Assembly (NCBI RefSeq): GCF_900141665.1
Contig: NZ_FQYI01000007.1
Coordinates: forward strand, 84,170-148,169
Direction: 5' to 3'
From: Cruoricaptor ignavus
GTDB taxonomy: Bacteria; Bacteroidota; Bacteroidia; Flavobacteriales; Weeksellaceae
Length of the DNA stretch: 64,000 bases
Positions 43,313 through 51,984 of this stretch are shown here, piece after piece. Numbering within the stretch: position 1 is the stretch's first letter; the number at the start of each line of letters is the position of its first letter. The position numbers and the translations under genes were made by a program. The notes under the pieces are model-generated. The model worked only from the letters and a program-made list of their open reading frames with translations, did not search any database and had not been told where the DNA came from.

Positions 43313-44107
43313 TCAGCCGATGCACAGCTGCACCACGAAGCCTTCGTGCGAACGGATGTTGATGAATGTATCATCCTGAAACTCAAGGTATTGCCCTTTG
43401 ATTCCCTTCAGAATTCCCTCAACTTTCGGCGATTTTTCTAGCGTGCAAACCGAGACATTTTCCGGCTGCTGATATGGGTAATCGATGCGCCAGATTTCGT
43501 TATCATCCCGGTAGAAATTCCGATAATTTTCCGGGAAATATTCCTTGATTTTCTCGCGGAAATCGTGCAGATCCACCTCGCTTTCAAATTCGCACTGCAG
43601 CATTTTTTTATAATTCGTCTTGTCTGGCAGGTGTTCTTTCAGCGCCACCTCTATCATTCCGGCTTCGTAGCGGTTTGCGGTGCGTGCAATCGGCAGCGCA
43701 AAGGTAGCGCCCTGGTCTATCCACCTTGTAGGGATTTGGCTCTCCCTCGTCACGCCCACTTTCACATCGCCTGTGTACGCCAGGTACACAATGTGCGGCA
43801 CAAGCTGTATCGCGCTTTCCACTTCAAAATCTCTTTCACCAATGCCAAGATGCGCTTTGGAAAGTTCGGGGCGGATGATGGTTTCGCTGGCATACGGACT
43901 TTCGAAGAAGCATTTTTTGCAGAAGCCCATCCGGAAAATTTTCCGGACAGAATTACATCTTAAGCATTGATAACCAATGTGTTGCAAGGCTATTTTCTCG
44001 CCAAGCAATTGGTTCATATTAATAAGGTCGCCGGAAAGATTCAGGTAATACTGCACCGGTTTTCCGTTCTGTGTGCACATCTTTCTCAGCAGGCCCTCAA
44101 AAATCAT
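43313..44107 (-). CDS. DUF2797 domain-containing protein
   Basis: 264 residues. A zinc-ribbon-like Cys set is seen in CLRCN near 48-52 and FCKKCFF near 62-68. Then VYLAYTGDVKVGVTRESQIPTRWIDQGA, a GIY-YIG-like segment typical of DUF2797, and a C-terminal beta domain. The family's biochemical role is unknown; the nuclease-like fold suggests nucleic-acid contact. It is divergent from the epimerase and separated from the DUF748 gene by 32 bp. Confidence 0.88.
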   Translation of the reverse strand: MIFEGLLRKMCTQNGKPVQYYLNLSGDLINMNQLLGEKIALQHIGYQCLRCNSVRKIFRMGFCKKCFFESPYASETIIRPELSKAHLGIGERDFEVESAIQLVPHIVYLAYTGDVKVGVTRESQIPTRWIDQGATFALPIARTANRYEAGMIEVALKEHLPDKTNYKKMLQCEFESEVDLHDFREKIKEYFPENYRNFYRDDNEIWRIDYPYQQPENVSVCTLEKSPKVEGILKGIKGQYLEFQDDTFINIRSHEGFVVQLCIG

Positions 44108-44220
44108 TTCCCCAAAAAATTAATTGGTAAAAATAGCAAATAAGTTCTTTAGCAAATTTGTATTTTTGTTAACAAAAAAGATTTTCAGCACATTGAAAAT
44201 CTGCAACTTATTAGTTTTCA

Positions 44221-45252
44221 ATGAATTACCTAATAACCGGAGCAAGCGGATTTATCGGTTCGCATCTTGCGGAAACGCTTCTGAAAAGCGGACATTCTGT
44301 CATAAATCTTGATAATTTTGACGATTTCTACGATTATAAAATCAAGGTAAAAAACACGCTGGAATCCGTGGCGAAAAATCCAGATGATTTTGGATTTTCT
44401 TCGAAAGATGCTGATATTCAGCGCTTAGCGGAAATTACCAGCTCGGAAAACTACCGACTTTATTATAATGACCTTCGCGATAAAGATGCGTTGCGGAAAA
44501 TCTTCACCGAAAATAAAATTGATTTAATCGTTCATCTTGCAGCTTTGGCCGGCGTAAGGCCGTCGATAGAAAGGCCGCTGGATTATGAATCCGTGAACAT
44601 CCAGGGTACGATGAATCTCTGGGAGCTCTGCAAAGAATTAGGCATTAAAAAATTCGTATGTGCTTCCAGCTCAAGCGTTTACGGGAACAATGAAAAGGTG
44701 CCATTTTCCGAAACCGACAATGTGGACCAGCCGATTTCACCCTATGCTGCAACGAAGAAAGCCGCGGAAATCATCGGGCACACCTATCACCATCTCTACC
44801 ACATCGATATGGTCCAGCTGCGATTTTTCACGGTTTATGGCCCGAGGCAAAGACCGGATTTGGCGATTCATAAATTCACCCAAATCATCGATGAAGGCGG
44901 CGAAATCCCGTTCTATGGCGATGGCTCTACGGCAAGGGATTATACTTTCATTGATGACATCATCGATGGCGTTACGAAGTCCATCAAGTTTTTGGAAGAA
45001 AATGCCGGCGTTTACGAAATCATCAACCTTGGCGAAAACCAGGTGGTCAATTTGGCAGAAATGCTGGGAACCATCGAAAATGCGCTGGGCAAAAAAGCGA
45101 AGCGGAAAATGCTGCCGATGCAGCCTGGCGATGTGAAACTGACGAATGCAGACATTACGAAGGCGAAAAGCCTGATAGGCTACGAGCCGAAAACCGACTT
45201 CCAAACTGGCATAAAAATCTTTGTGGAATGGTTTTTGAGCCGCCGCAAATAA
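44221..45252 (+). CDS. NAD-dependent nucleotide-sugar epimerase (UDP-glucuronate 4-epimerase-like)
   Basis: 343 residues. Rossmann motif TGASGFIGSHLAE at 6-18, LAALAGVRPSIERPLDY near 109-125, active-site Ser in ASSSSVYGNN, and YAATKKAAE holding the Tyr/Lys pair. RFFTVYGPRQRPDLAIHKFTQII and STARDYTFIDDI are characteristic of UDP-glucuronate 4-epimerases. It makes a uronic-acid sugar for surface polysaccharide or lipopolysaccharide. It stands alone, with no glycosyltransferases nearby. TATTTTTG at 44161-44168 may be its -7 box. Confidence 0.88.
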   Translation: MNYLITGASGFIGSHLAETLLKSGHSVINLDNFDDFYDYKIKVKNTLESVAKNPDDFGFSSKDADIQRLAEITSSENYRLYYNDLRDKDALRKIFTENKIDLIVHLAALAGVRPSIERPLDYESVNIQGTMNLWELCKELGIKKFVCASSSSVYGNNEKVPFSETDNVDQPISPYAATKKAAEIIGHTYHHLYHIDMVQLRFFTVYGPRQRPDLAIHKFTQIIDEGGEIPFYGDGSTARDYTFIDDIIDGVTKSIKFLEENAGVYEIINLGENQVVNLAEMLGTIENALGKKAKRKMLPMQPGDVKLTNADITKAKSLIGYEPKTDFQTGIKIFVEWFLSRRK

Positions 45253-45281
45253 AATTCTTCAGAAAACGGTATTTCTCGGAT

Positions 45282-45308
45282 TTTGTAGGCCTCAATTTTA
45301 TACTTTTG
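45282..45308 (+). promoter_or_regulatory. Possible promoter for the DUF2795 gene
   Basis: TTTG at 45282-45285 and TACTTTTG at 45301-45308, with 15 bp between. The spacing is shorter than usual. The ATG is 27 bp after the -7 box. Confidence 0.45.
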
Positions 45309-45335
45309 CAAAAATTTAAAAACACGATTTAAAAT

Positions 45336-45557
45336 ATGTACTGGACACTTGAACTCGCTTCATACCTTAGCGACGCACCCTGGCCGATGACGAAGGCTGA
45401 GCTGATAGACTATGCCATAAGAACCGGTGCACCGATGGAGGTGGTGGAAAACCTGCAAGCCATAGAAGATGAGGGCGAAATCTACGAATCCATCGAAGAA
45501 GTTTGGAGCGATTATCCTACCGAGGAAGATTTCCTTTGGAACGAGGATGAATACTAA
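45336..45557 (+). CDS. DUF2795 domain-containing protein
   Basis: 73 residues. The N-terminal MYWTLELASYLSDAPWPMTKAELIDYAIRTGAP is the helical DUF2795 pattern found in short Bacteroidota proteins, and the rest is acidic (IYESIEEVWSDYPTEEDFLWNEDEY). Members often occur near core genes and the function is unknown. It lies 116 bp before secA, with a strange repeat-rich gap between them. Confidence 0.9.
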   Translation: MYWTLELASYLSDAPWPMTKAELIDYAIRTGAPMEVVENLQAIEDEGEIYESIEEVWSDYPTEEDFLWNEDEY

Positions 45558-45560
45558 AAA

Positions 45561-45602
45561 AGGCAGTTAGCCAAAGGCTTTAGGCAGCAGGCTTAGAGCT
45601 TT
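45561..45602. repeat. Degenerate heptad repeat, (A)GGC-type
   Basis: Six consecutive 7-bp units, four of which begin AGGC (for example AGGCTTT and AGGCAGC), directly after the DUF2795 gene and before secA. One element, GCTTTAGGC at 45577-45585, is the exact reverse complement of GCCTAAAGC at 45656-45664. Confidence 0.6.
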
Positions 45603-45664
45603 TTTACATTTAATATTAATGCCGTTTTTCGGCAGTGCCACGGCATACAGCTATGGCCTAAAGC
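45577..45664 (+). promoter_or_regulatory. Possible structured leader of secA
   Basis: A nine-base inverted repeat (45577-45585 with 45656-45664) closes a loop that contains ATGCCG at 45619-45624, able to pair with either CGGCA at 45630-45634 or CGGCAT at 45641-45646. TGCC at 45636-45639 offers further exclusive pairings. The outer stem ends 9 bp before the secA ATG. The competing hairpins could tune secA expression, but no function is shown. Confidence 0.35.
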
Positions 45665-45673
45665 ATCAAAACA

Positions 45674-48600
45674 ATGAGTTTTTTAAACAAAGTCCTGAAA
45701 GGCTTTCTCGGCGATAAAAACGCGAACGACCTGAAGGAAGTAAAGAAAATAGTTTCCAAAATAAAAGCGGCAGAGCCTGCCATTGCGCAGCTTTCCGATG
45801 ATGAACTTCGCGCTAAAACCGCCGAGTTCAAAGGGAAGATTCAAACCGCTACGAAAGACATCACAGCGCAGATTGAGCAAATCCGTGAGCAGATAAAAAC
45901 CACGCAGAATGTGGACGAGAAGGAAGCGCTCTTCAGCCGTGTGGAAGCCCTGAAGAAAGATTCCTACGCTGTGGAAGAAAAAGTGCTGAGCCAAATTCTG
46001 CCGGAAGCATTTTCCGTGGTGAAGGAAACGGCAAGGCGCTGGGCACAGAACGGCGAAATACGCGTGGCGGCTACAGACTGGGACAGAGAGCTGGCGGAAA
46101 CCCGCGATTTCGTGGAAATACAGGGTGATACGGCGGTTTGGAAAAACAGCTGGAACGCCGCAGGCTCGCAGATTGTGTGGGATATGGTTCACTACGATGT
46201 GCAGTTTATAGGCGGCGTGGTGCTGCACAGCGGCAAAATAGCCGAGATGGCTACCGGAGAAGGTAAAACGCTGGTGGGCACGCTGCCCATCTACCTGAAT
46301 GCGCTTCCTGGAAGAGGCGTCCATGTGGTTACCGTGAACGATTATCTTGCCAAAAGGGACTCAGCGTGGATGGGTCCATTGTATCAGTTCCACGGGATGA
46401 GCATCGATTGTATCGACCTTCATCAGCCCAATTCTGATGCGAGAAGAAAGGCCTACAATTCGGACATTACCTACGGTACGAACAATGAATTCGGCTTCGA
46501 TTATCTGAGGGATAACATGGTAAGTTCTCCGCAAGAACTGGTGCAGCGGGAGCTGAACTTCGCCATCGTGGATGAGGTGGATTCTGTATTGGTGGATGAC
46601 GCAAGGACACCGCTCATCATATCAGGCCCCGTACCAATGGGCGATCGCCAGGAATTCGATGTGCTGAAACCTTCGGTGGACAGAATCGTGGAAGTGCAGC
46701 GCAAAACAATTACCACCATTTTCAACGACGCCAAAAGGCTAATCAACCAGGGCAATACCACGGAAGGCGGCTTCAAACTTCTGCAGGCTTACAGAGGCTT
46801 GCCGAAAAACAGGCAGCTGATAAAATTCCTCTCCGAAAGCGGAAACAGAACGCTGCTGCAGAAAACCGAGGCGAAGTATATGCAGGACAACAACCGCGAT
46901 ATGCCGATTGTTGATAAAGATTTGTACTTTGTAATAGATGAGAAAAATAATCAGGTTGACCTGACGGATAAGGGCGTGGACTATATGTCTCAGGGAAATT
47001 CTGACCCGAACTTCTTCGTGCTTCAGGACATCGGAACTGAAATTGCAGAGCTGGAAGCGAAGAATTTAACCAAGGAAGAAGAATTTGCCGAAAAGGAAAA
47101 GCTATTCGCAGATTTTGCCGAAAAATCCGAACGCATCCACACGATGAACCAACTGCTGAAGGCCTACACGCTCTTCGAAAAAGACGATGAATATGTGGTG
47201 ATAGACGGCGAGGTGAAAATCGTGGATGAGCAAACCGGCCGGATTATGGAGGGCAGAAGGTATTCCGACGGGCTGCACCAAGCCATAGAGGCGAAGGAAA
47301 ATGTGAAAATTGAGGCGGCTACGCAAACCTTTGCCACCATTACCTTGCAGAATTATTTCCGGATGTACAACAAGCTTGCGGGAATGACTGGTACTGCGGA
47401 AACGGAGGCCGGAGAATTCTGGCAGATCTACAAGCTGGATGTAGTGGTAATCCCTACCAATAAGCCGATTCAGCGGGACGACCGCCACGATTTAGTTTAC
47501 AAAACCAACCGTGAAAAATACAACGCGGTAATCGAGGAAATCGAGAGATTAACATCGCAGGGAAGGCCGGTGCTTGTGGGAACAACATCCGTGGAAATAT
47601 CGCAATTGCTCTCAAGGGCTTTGCAGATGAGGAAAATTCCGCACCAGGTTCTGAACGCGAAACTTCACAAAAAAGAAGCAGAAATCGTAGCGGAAGCTGG
47701 AAGGCCGGGCGTTGTAACCATTGCAACGAATATGGCAGGTAGAGGTACGGATATCAAGCTTCGCGAAGGCGTGAAAGAAGCCGGCGGCTTGGCGATTATC
47801 GGTACGGAGCGCCACGATTCCCGCCGTGTGGATAGGCAGCTGAGAGGCCGTGCAGGAAGGCAGGGTGACCCGGGAAGCTCGCAGTTTTATGTTTCGCTGG
47901 AGGATAACCTGATGAGGCTTTTCGGCTCGGAAAGAATCGCCAAAATGATGGACAGGATGGGCCATAAGGAAGGCGAGGTCATCCAGCACTCGATGATTTC
48001 CAAATCGATAGAGAGGGCGCAGAAAAAGGTGGAGGAGAACAACTTCGGCATCCGTAAAAGGCTGCTGGAGTACGACGATGTGATGAACAAGCAGCGCGAT
48101 GTGATTTACAAGCGGCGCAAGAATGCGCTCTTTGGAGACCACTTGAAGTACGATATTTCCAATATGATTTACGATGTGGCGCAGTCCATCGTTTCAGCTG
48201 GGAAAGCCGCCGGAGATTTCAAGGAATTTGAGTTTGAAATCATCAAGCATTTCACGATGGGCTCACCGGTTTCCGAAGCGGATTTCAAAAATAAATCTGT
48301 GGCAGACCTTGCCAACATCGTTTACAAAGCGGCGGAGGAAGACTACAGGATGCGCCTGGAACTACTGAAGGAAAAGGCAATGCCGATCATCAAGAATGTG
48401 TACGAAAATCAGGGCAATCTATTCCGGATGATACAGGTGCCGTTCTCCGACGGGCATAAAACGATGACCATAGTAACCGACCTGAAGCAAGCCTACGACA
48501 CGAATTGCGAAAGTTTGATTAACGATTTCGAGAAGAATGTGACGCTGGCCATCATCGATGAAAACTGGAAGACGCACCTTCGCGAAATGGATGACCTTCG

Positions 48601-48745
48601 CCGTTCATCACAAGGCGCGGTGTACGAGCAGAAAGACCCGCTGGTAATTTACAAGCAGGAGTCCTTCTACCTTTTCAGCGAAATGGTGGACAAGATGAAC
48701 AGGGAAATCATCGGCTTCCTTTACAAAGGAGAGATCCCGGCTTAG
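45674..48745 (+). CDS. secA: Preprotein translocase ATPase SecA
   Basis: The motor pushing preproteins through SecYEG. 1023 residues. Walker A MATGEGKT near 194-201, DEVD box [15 protein letters not shown] near 297-311, helicase C-terminal motifs ([22 protein letters not shown]), and the scaffold and helical-wing domains with the usual long Bacteroidota insertions. It stops at FLYKGEIPA and lacks the C-terminal CxCx8CH zinc/SecB-binding tail found in many SecAs. Ends at a bidirectional terminator. Confidence 0.97.
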   Translation: MSFLNKVLKGFLGDKNANDLKEVKKIVSKIKAAEPAIAQLSDDELRAKTAEFKGKIQTATKDITAQIEQIREQIKTTQNVDEKEALFSRVEALKKDSYAVEEKVLSQILPEAFSVVKETARRWAQNGEIRVAATDWDRELAETRDFVEIQGDTAVWKNSWNAAGSQIVWDMVHYDVQFIGGVVLHSGKIAEMATGEGKTLVGTLPIYLNALPGRGVHVVTVNDYLAKRDSAWMGPLYQFHGMSIDCIDLHQPNSDARRKAYNSDITYGTNNEFGFDYLRDNMVSSPQELVQRELNFAIVDEVDSVLVDDARTPLIISGPVPMGDRQEFDVLKPSVDRIVEVQRKTITTIFNDAKRLINQGNTTEGGFKLLQAYRGLPKNRQLIKFLSESGNRTLLQKTEAKYMQDNNRDMPIVDKDLYFVIDEKNNQVDLTDKGVDYMSQGNSDPNFFVLQDIGTEIAELEAKNLTKEEEFAEKEKLFADFAEKSERIHTMNQLLKAYTLFEKDDEYVVIDGEVKIVDEQTGRIMEGRRYSDGLHQAIEAKENVKIEAATQTFATITLQNYFRMYNKLAGMTGTAETEAGEFWQIYKLDVVVIPTNKPIQRDDRHDLVYKTNREKYNAVIEEIERLTSQGRPVLVGTTSVEISQLLSRALQMRKIPHQVLNAKLHKKEAEIVAEAGRPGVVTIATNMAGRGTDIKLREGVKEAGGLAIIGTERHDSRRVDRQLRGRAGRQGDPGSSQFYVSLEDNLMRLFGSERIAKMMDRMGHKEGEVIQHSMISKSIERAQKKVEENNFGIRKRLLEYDDVMNKQRDVIYKRRKNALFGDHLKYDISNMIYDVAQSIVSAGKAAGDFKEFEFEIIKHFTMGSPVSEADFKNKSVADLANIVYKAAEEDYRMRLELLKEKAMPIIKNVYENQGNLFRMIQVPFSDGHKTMTIVTDLKQAYDTNCESLINDFEKNVTLAIIDENWKTHLREMDDLRRSSQGAVYEQKDPLVIYKQESFYLFSEMVDKMNREIIGFLYKGEIPA

Positions 48746-48763
48746 AATTAAAATTTTTGAATG

Positions 48764-48800
48764 AAAAACTCCGCACCAAAGAAAACTGCGGAGTTTTTTT
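48764..48800. terminator. Bidirectional terminator after secA
   Basis: ACTCCGCA pairs with TGCGGAGT around a CCAAAGAAAAC loop, with five As before and seven Ts after. It overlaps the last codon of the convergent GMC gene. Confidence 0.85.
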
Positions 48801-50274
48801 ATGCGTTCCTCAGGATTTTTTCCATACAATATTCCGCGAGTGCCGTAATTGTCAGGAAGGGATTTACACCCACGCACACCGGAATCAAGGAGCCATCCAG
48901 CACGAAGAGGTTCCTATGCCCCTTCAGCCGCCCGTCAAGGTCAGTGGCTTTGCCCAGCACGGCACCACCCAGAGGATGGTAGCAGATATCCGCCCCGAAC
49001 CCGTTTTTGAAAAGCAGCAGCGAGCGCATACCGCCGTTGGCGGCATTCATTTTTCGGATAAAATAGTCCGCGGTTCTGCGCATTTTCGCAGTGTTGCTCG
49101 CATCCCAATGCACATCAATCTTCCGTGTCACCGCATTGTAAGACACACTGCCTGGCCTATCTGGCGGGATGATCATCAGATAAAGCGATGTAGCCAGGTC
49201 TATGCCGGTAGGCAGTGGCGCGATTTCCGCAAAAAAAGGATGCTCTGGATCGTCCCAATTATCTATACCGCCCACGGGTATGGTAGAATGCCGGGTGCCG
49301 GTACCGCCCCGGAACATCTGAACGAAACTCCTCCCGGTCATAAAGTTCCCATTATTGCCCCAGTTTTTTCCGACTTCCTCATTCATCGGAAGTTGGTGCT
49401 CTGCTTTGGAGCGCAACAAAAGCTCCAGCGTGCCCATAGTGCCCGCGCAGAGGAACAGGTTCCTGCAGCGCATCTCAATTTTCTCCCTCACCTGGCCCAG
49501 AGTATTTATTTTATTCACAAAAACGGTGTAGGTGCCGTCCGCCTCCTGCCGGATGGACTGCGCGTGATGAAGCTCGCGGATTTCTACGATTCCCGTAGCC
49601 AGGGCTTTTTCCAGATAAGTTTTGTCAAGAGAGTTTTTCCCGTGGTTGTTTCCGTAAATCACCTCCCCTCGGAAAGCCGAGCCAGGCTTGCCCCCGCCGT
49701 GCTCCTGCTCCATATGCTTAAAATCATAAACATTCGGCACGCGCACGGTCCGGAAGCCTGCCTTGCGCGCCTCCATCTCGCCCACCCTGGAGAATTGGTA
49801 ATAGTCGCAGCGGCTCAGGAAGTCTTCATCCGCTGTATTTACTTTTAGCTCTTTTTCTGCCAGGGGGAAGTATTTTTGGTAAATAAGTTCATCATCCAGC
49901 TCGGGAAGTATTTTTTTAAGCCAATCCTGCTTCGGGCGTACCGCCATGCCGCCATTCACCAGGGAGCCTCCCCCCACGCCCCTGCCCATCCAGATTTTTA
50001 TGAAAGGGTAATCCCAGCGGTCCAGCGTACCGGTGAATTTTTTCAAGGGGAAAATATTCAAAAATGGTGCTATCGTTTTCCTGCGGAGCCACGCTGCGGA
50101 GCGCCCGGGCCTTATCATCCGCGAAAACGGGATGCCTGCCTTGCCCCAGTCCAGGCCCATCTCCAGCATAGTAGCGGGCTTGCCTCTTTCTGCAAGGCGC
50201 AGGGCAGCCACCGCGCCGCTGTAGCCAGTGCCTATGATGAGGTTTTCTGAAAAAGCTTTATCAGGGTTTTCCAT
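48799..50274 (-). CDS. GMC-family oxidoreductase (cholesterol-oxidase-like)
   Basis: 491 residues from the ATG giving MENPDKAFSENLIIGTGYSG; longer frames run into the ROK promoter. FAD motif GTGYSG near 16-21, a GRGVGGGSLVNGG block near 101-113, LFLCAGTMGTLELLLRS near 282-298, and the C-terminal catalytic HPLGG followed by NPFLTI. It resembles the ChoD/cholesterol oxidase branch of GMC enzymes, which oxidise hydroxyl groups of hydrophobic alcohols. No signal peptide. Substrate unknown; unlikely to be cholesterol in this host. Confidence 0.85.
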   Translation of the reverse strand: MENPDKAFSENLIIGTGYSGAVAALRLAERGKPATMLEMGLDWGKAGIPFSRMIRPGRSAAWLRRKTIAPFLNIFPLKKFTGTLDRWDYPFIKIWMGRGVGGGSLVNGGMAVRPKQDWLKKILPELDDELIYQKYFPLAEKELKVNTADEDFLSRCDYYQFSRVGEMEARKAGFRTVRVPNVYDFKHMEQEHGGGKPGSAFRGEVIYGNNHGKNSLDKTYLEKALATGIVEIRELHHAQSIRQEADGTYTVFVNKINTLGQVREKIEMRCRNLFLCAGTMGTLELLLRSKAEHQLPMNEEVGKNWGNNGNFMTGRSFVQMFRGGTGTRHSTIPVGGIDNWDDPEHPFFAEIAPLPTGIDLATSLYLMIIPPDRPGSVSYNAVTRKIDVHWDASNTAKMRRTADYFIRKMNAANGGMRSLLLFKNGFGADICYHPLGGAVLGKATDLDGRLKGHRNLFVLDGSLIPVCVGVNPFLTITALAEYCMEKILRNA

Positions 50275-50355
50275 AATTTTTAACAGAGAAAATCTAATGC
50301 CAGAGCCGCAAATTAACACGAAATTCAGTAACTTTATGGCTTTAAATTTTCCCAA

Positions 50356-51324
50356 ATGTCTGAAAATGGATTTTCAAAAGAAGTAGCCCTCGGCATCGAT
50401 GTGGGCGGCACCAATACGAAATTTGGTTTGGTAACGCCTACAGGCGAGATTTTAGTGAAAGGCTGGATGCGTACCGACCAGTACCCCGTGGTAGAGGATT
50501 TTGTAGATGCGCTGCACGCAAAAATACAGCCCGTAATAAGTCCGTTTTTAAATGGAAAGACCCTCCGGGGCATAGGGGTAGGCGCCCCGAATGCCAACTA
50601 TTACAAGGGCACGATAGAGGATGCGGCAAACCTCGCCTGGCGTGGCACCATCCCATTTGCTGGGATGATTACGGAGAAGTTTGGTGTGCCGGCTAAGATC
50701 ACCAATGATGCCAATGCGGCAGCGCTGGGGGAGATGATGTACGGGGCGGCACGCGGGATGAAGGATTTTATAATGATTACCCTCGGTACGGGAGTGGGCG
50801 GCGGCATCGTAAGCGGCGGTAACCTGATCTACGGCCACGATGGATTCGCCGGAGAACTGGGGCATACGATAGTAAAACCTGCAGGGCGCAAGCACTGGAA
50901 CACCGGCTCGGAGGGCAGCCTGGAGGCCTATGCCTCCGCAACGGGAATAGCCATCACAGCGAAGAAGATGCGCGCTGAGTTCCCAGAGTCCGTCCTGAAT
51001 GAATATCCTGAAGAGGAAATTAACGCAAAAACCGTACACGAATGTGCGCTGCGGGGTGATGCTACGGCAATCGAGGTTTTCCGCTATACGGGCCAGAGAC
51101 TCGGAGAAGCGTTGGCGAATTTTGTGATGTTCTCCTCCCCGGAGGCTATTCTGCTGTTCGGCGGGGTCATTCAGGCGGGAGATTTTCTGCTGAAGCCTAC
51201 GAGGCTGCATATGGAGCGAAACCTCTTCCCGCACTTCCGGGGGAAGGTAAAGCTTATTTTCAGCGAGCTAAGCGAGGCGGATGCCGCGATCCTCGGCGCT
51301 AGCGCCCTTGTTTGGGAGAAGTAA
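50356..51324 (+). CDS. ROK-family sugar kinase without the zinc motif
   Basis: 322 residues. N-terminal ATP motif LGIDVGGTNTKFGLV near 12-26, second Asp in ITNDANAAALGEM near 115-127, GTGVGGG near 145-151, then GELGH. The usual CxCGxxGCxE zinc signature is replaced by WNTGSEGSLE, so all three cysteines are missing while the catalytic pattern and the conserved Glu stay. Likely a glucokinase or related hexokinase, but the sugar is not certain. Divergent from the GMC gene, 11 bp before msrA. Confidence 0.87.
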   Translation: MSENGFSKEVALGIDVGGTNTKFGLVTPTGEILVKGWMRTDQYPVVEDFVDALHAKIQPVISPFLNGKTLRGIGVGAPNANYYKGTIEDAANLAWRGTIPFAGMITEKFGVPAKITNDANAAALGEMMYGAARGMKDFIMITLGTGVGGGIVSGGNLIYGHDGFAGELGHTIVKPAGRKHWNTGSEGSLEAYASATGIAITAKKMRAEFPESVLNEYPEEEINAKTVHECALRGDATAIEVFRYTGQRLGEALANFVMFSSPEAILLFGGVIQAGDFLLKPTRLHMERNLFPHFRGKVKLIFSELSEADAAILGASALVWEK

Positions 51325-51335
51325 GGGAGGATTTA

Positions 51336-51983
51336 ATGAGGAATATTTTCAAATTTTTGGCCTGTTTTTTTCTCATCTCCTGCAGTGGGCAAACGGAGAA
51401 AAACCTGGCGAAACCAATTCAAAATAAGAAAGTTAAAGTGGGAAATTTAAAACAAATCACATTTGGAGGAGGCTGCTTCTGGTGTATTGAGGGCGCATTC
51501 AATATGCTGAAGGGCGTGGAGAGCGCTGTTTCCGGATATTCCGGCGGAAGCATTCCAAACCCAACTTATGAAGAAGTTTGTACAGGGAGTACCGGCCACG
51601 CAGAAGTTGTGCAAATTACCTATAATCCGCAGGAAATTTCATACCAGCAACTTTTGGATGTTTTTTTCTTCCTTCACGATCCTACCCAGCTAAACCGGCA
51701 GGGGAATGACATCGGGACGCAATACCGCTCTGTGATTTTTTATAATAACGAGGAGGAAAAAAGGGTAGCCGAGGCAGAAATCTCAGCAATCGATGCTTCA
51801 GGAAAATATGCCGGGAAAGTAGTGACGGAAGTGGTACCTTTTACGGAGTTTTATCCTGCGGAGGATTATCATCAGGGTTACTATAAAGCCAACCCCAGCC
51901 AGCCGTACTGCAGCGCGGTGGTGGGTCCTAAAATCCAGAAATTCCGAAAGCATTTTCAGGATTTAGGGATGATAGAGGATTAG
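51336..51983 (+). CDS. msrA: Peptide methionine sulfoxide reductase A, lipoprotein form
   Basis: Reduces methionine S-sulfoxide in damaged proteins. The start is the ATG after a purine-rich AAGGGAGG (51323-51330), one of the few good Shine-Dalgarno sequences here, even though that overlaps the ROK stop codon. The lipobox FLISC (Cys14) puts the enzyme outside the cytoplasm. The catalytic GGGCFWCIEGAF is near 46-57, followed by SGYSGGSIPNPTYEEVCTGSTGHAE and QYRSVIFY. 215 residues. Confidence 0.94.
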   Translation: MRNIFKFLACFFLISCSGQTEKNLAKPIQNKKVKVGNLKQITFGGGCFWCIEGAFNMLKGVESAVSGYSGGSIPNPTYEEVCTGSTGHAEVVQITYNPQEISYQQLLDVFFFLHDPTQLNRQGNDIGTQYRSVIFYNNEEEKRVAEAEISAIDASGKYAGKVVTEVVPFTEFYPAEDYHQGYYKANPSQPYCSAVVGPKIQKFRKHFQDLGMIED

Positions 51984-51984
51984 A

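Noticed and set aside
48757..49848. A 363-codon plus-strand frame opposite the GMC oxidoreductase
   Set aside because: Composition is Pro/Arg/His-rich without motifs, and the minus-strand frame has all GMC signatures.
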